Source: Fervidifonticultor_A octavus_A (GTDB lineage: Bacteria > Sysuimicrobiota > Sysuimicrobiia > Sysuimicrobiales > Humicultoraceae). From it: 6,334 nucleotides of DNA. Location of the stretch: positions 1 to 6,334 of the forward strand of contig JAVKID010000126.1 in NCBI GenBank assembly GCA_031459655.1. Direction: 5' to 3'. Below are positions 5,482-6,334 of this stretch, in pieces. Below the pieces are notes generated by a model. It saw only the letters and a program-made list of their open reading frames with translations, had not been told where the DNA came from and ran no database searches. The translations under genes and the position numbers were made by a program. How positions within the stretch are numbered: the stretch's first letter is position 1; each line of letters opens with the position of its first letter.

Positions 5482-6334
5482 TCAGTTCACACAGCAGCTC
5501 ATCCGCGAGATGTCCCGTCGGAAGGCCTGCGCGGCCAGCTTGATGCCCTCGCTCAACGTGGGGAAGACGTGCACGGTGTCGATGAGGTCGTCGACGGTGG
5601 GGCCGAACTTCACCGCCAGTGTCGCTTCGTGGATCAGGTCGGCGGCCAGGGGCGCCACCATATGCACGCCCAGGACCCGGGCGGTCTCGGGGTGCACCAC
5701 CATCTTGACGAGCCCTCGGGTCTCCTTGATGGCCTTCGCCTTGGGCACCTGCTCGACGCACACCGTCCGGCAGGCGCAGAAGTGGAAGCGTTCCATGACC
5801 TGCTCCTCGGTGAGCCCCACGCTGGCCACCTGCGGGTTCGTGAACACGGCGTGGGGCACGTGTTCGTAGACGACGGTGTCCTGACTGCCGGTAAGCGCGT
5901 TGCCGGCTGCGAGGTAGCCCTCCTTGGCGGCCACGGTTTCCAGCTGCATGTTGCCCACCACGTCGCCGGCGGCAAAGATCTGGGCGAACTCCAGGCCCAG
6001 GGGGCCACCCCCTATGACCAGCAGGGCGCGGGGCAGGGCCTGGAGGCGCAGCGCCGTCCGGTTGTCGAGCCAGGCCACCGCGTCGAGGCCCGGGATCGGC
6101 AGGCGCCTGGTCCGCGAGCCCGTGGCCAGCACCATGCGCTGCCCCCGCACCACCGTCCCGTCCACCTCCACCTCGGTCGGTGAGCGCAGCGTGGCGCGCC
6201 CCTCGATGTACCGGACGCCCGGCAGGCCGTCCAGCACGCGCTGGTAGTTGTTCTCGCGGAGCGCCTCCACCAGGCGATCTTTCTCAGCCACGGCCACCCG
6301 AAAGTCTACTTCGGCGCGATGGCCGTCGGCCAGC
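5482..6334 (-). CDS. merA: Mercuric reductase, 5' end outside the window, internal in-frame deletion
   Basis: The frame is open from the right edge to TGA 5482-5484 (283 residues visible); GTG 6297 is internal, because LADGHRAEVDF precedes it in frame. Visible parts: part of the FAD domain (LVEALRENNYQRVLDG, MVLATGSRTRRLPIPGL), the start of the NADPH domain (LLVIGGGPLGLEFAQIF), then directly AAGDVVGNMQLETVAAKEGY and the dimerisation domain (HAVFTNPQVASVGLTEE, HVFPTLSEGIKLAAQAF), ending in MSCCVN. That ending carries the paired cysteines that deliver Hg(II) in MerA. Between IF and AAGD about 110 residues are missing compared with known MerA, with the frame kept (near 5970-5976). This removes most of the NADPH-binding domain, so the product is probably inactive despite its open frame. 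An additional CxC (FHFCACRTVC) lies in the dimerisation domain. The redox-active CxxxxC motif would lie beyond the window edge. Confidence 0.82.
   Translation of the reverse strand, partial: LADGHRAEVDFRVAVAEKDRLVEALRENNYQRVLDGLPGVRYIEGRATLRSPTEVEVDGTVVRGQRMVLATGSRTRRLPIPGLDAVAWLDNRTALRLQALPRALLVIGGGPLGLEFAQIFAAGDVVGNMQLETVAAKEGYLAAGNALTGSQDTVVYEHVPHAVFTNPQVASVGLTEEQVMERFHFCACRTVCVEQVPKAKAIKETRGLVKMVVHPETARVLGVHMVAPLAADLIHEATLAVKFGPTVDDLIDTVHVFPTLSEGIKLAAQAFRRDISRMSCCVN

Overview
The window is GC-rich bacterial DNA with tightly packed genes. No phylum marker is visible, so I only suggest an uncultured, high-GC environmental bacterium. Composition shifts near position 1210: the left part (1-1210) is visibly less GC-rich than the rest. 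Much of the window is a mosaic of broken genes around one intact minus-strand operon.

Left part (+ strand). The window opens inside the 3' end of a RibD C-terminal / dihydrofolate-reductase-like gene. Six bases after its stop lies a 64-bp sequence with the layout of an integron attC site. Next comes the N-terminal part of a putative restriction-modification (Eco57I/type IIG-like) protein. It is interrupted by an in-frame TAG at 901-903 and cut off near 1210. It abuts a frameshifted remnant of an RskA-type anti-sigma factor, which ends in a GC-rich hairpin shared with the end of the operon coming from the other side.

Centre (minus strand, 4436 down to 1600). Four genes are spaced 6 to 19 bp apart: an exported protein with an RskA/CHRD-like beta domain, a secreted TlpA-like thioredoxin, an OmpR/PhoB-type response regulator and its HAMP-type histidine kinase. 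The thioredoxin is the most important feature. Its active site reads W-[TGA]-P-T-C, so TGA stands where the first catalytic cysteine of CxxC belongs, and the frame continues through a normal thioredoxin domain. A stem-loop whose apical loop carries G at its second position begins 15 nt after the TGA. This is what a selenocysteine (UxxC) protein with a bacterial SECIS element would look like. The operon may couple an extracytoplasmic redox selenoprotein to a two-component sensor.

Right part (minus strand). A 3' fragment of RNase P RNA (about 140 nt, rnpB) sits upstream of the operon. It joins a short unassigned stretch with an 11-bp inverted repeat, then two tandem, diverged mercuric reductase (merA) copies. 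The copy nearer the window edge lacks about 110 residues in frame. The other copy is a pseudogene with a frameshift, a Cys-to-Trp change in the redox centre, an internal deletion and no C-terminus. The block missing from the first copy is almost exactly the block kept in the second.
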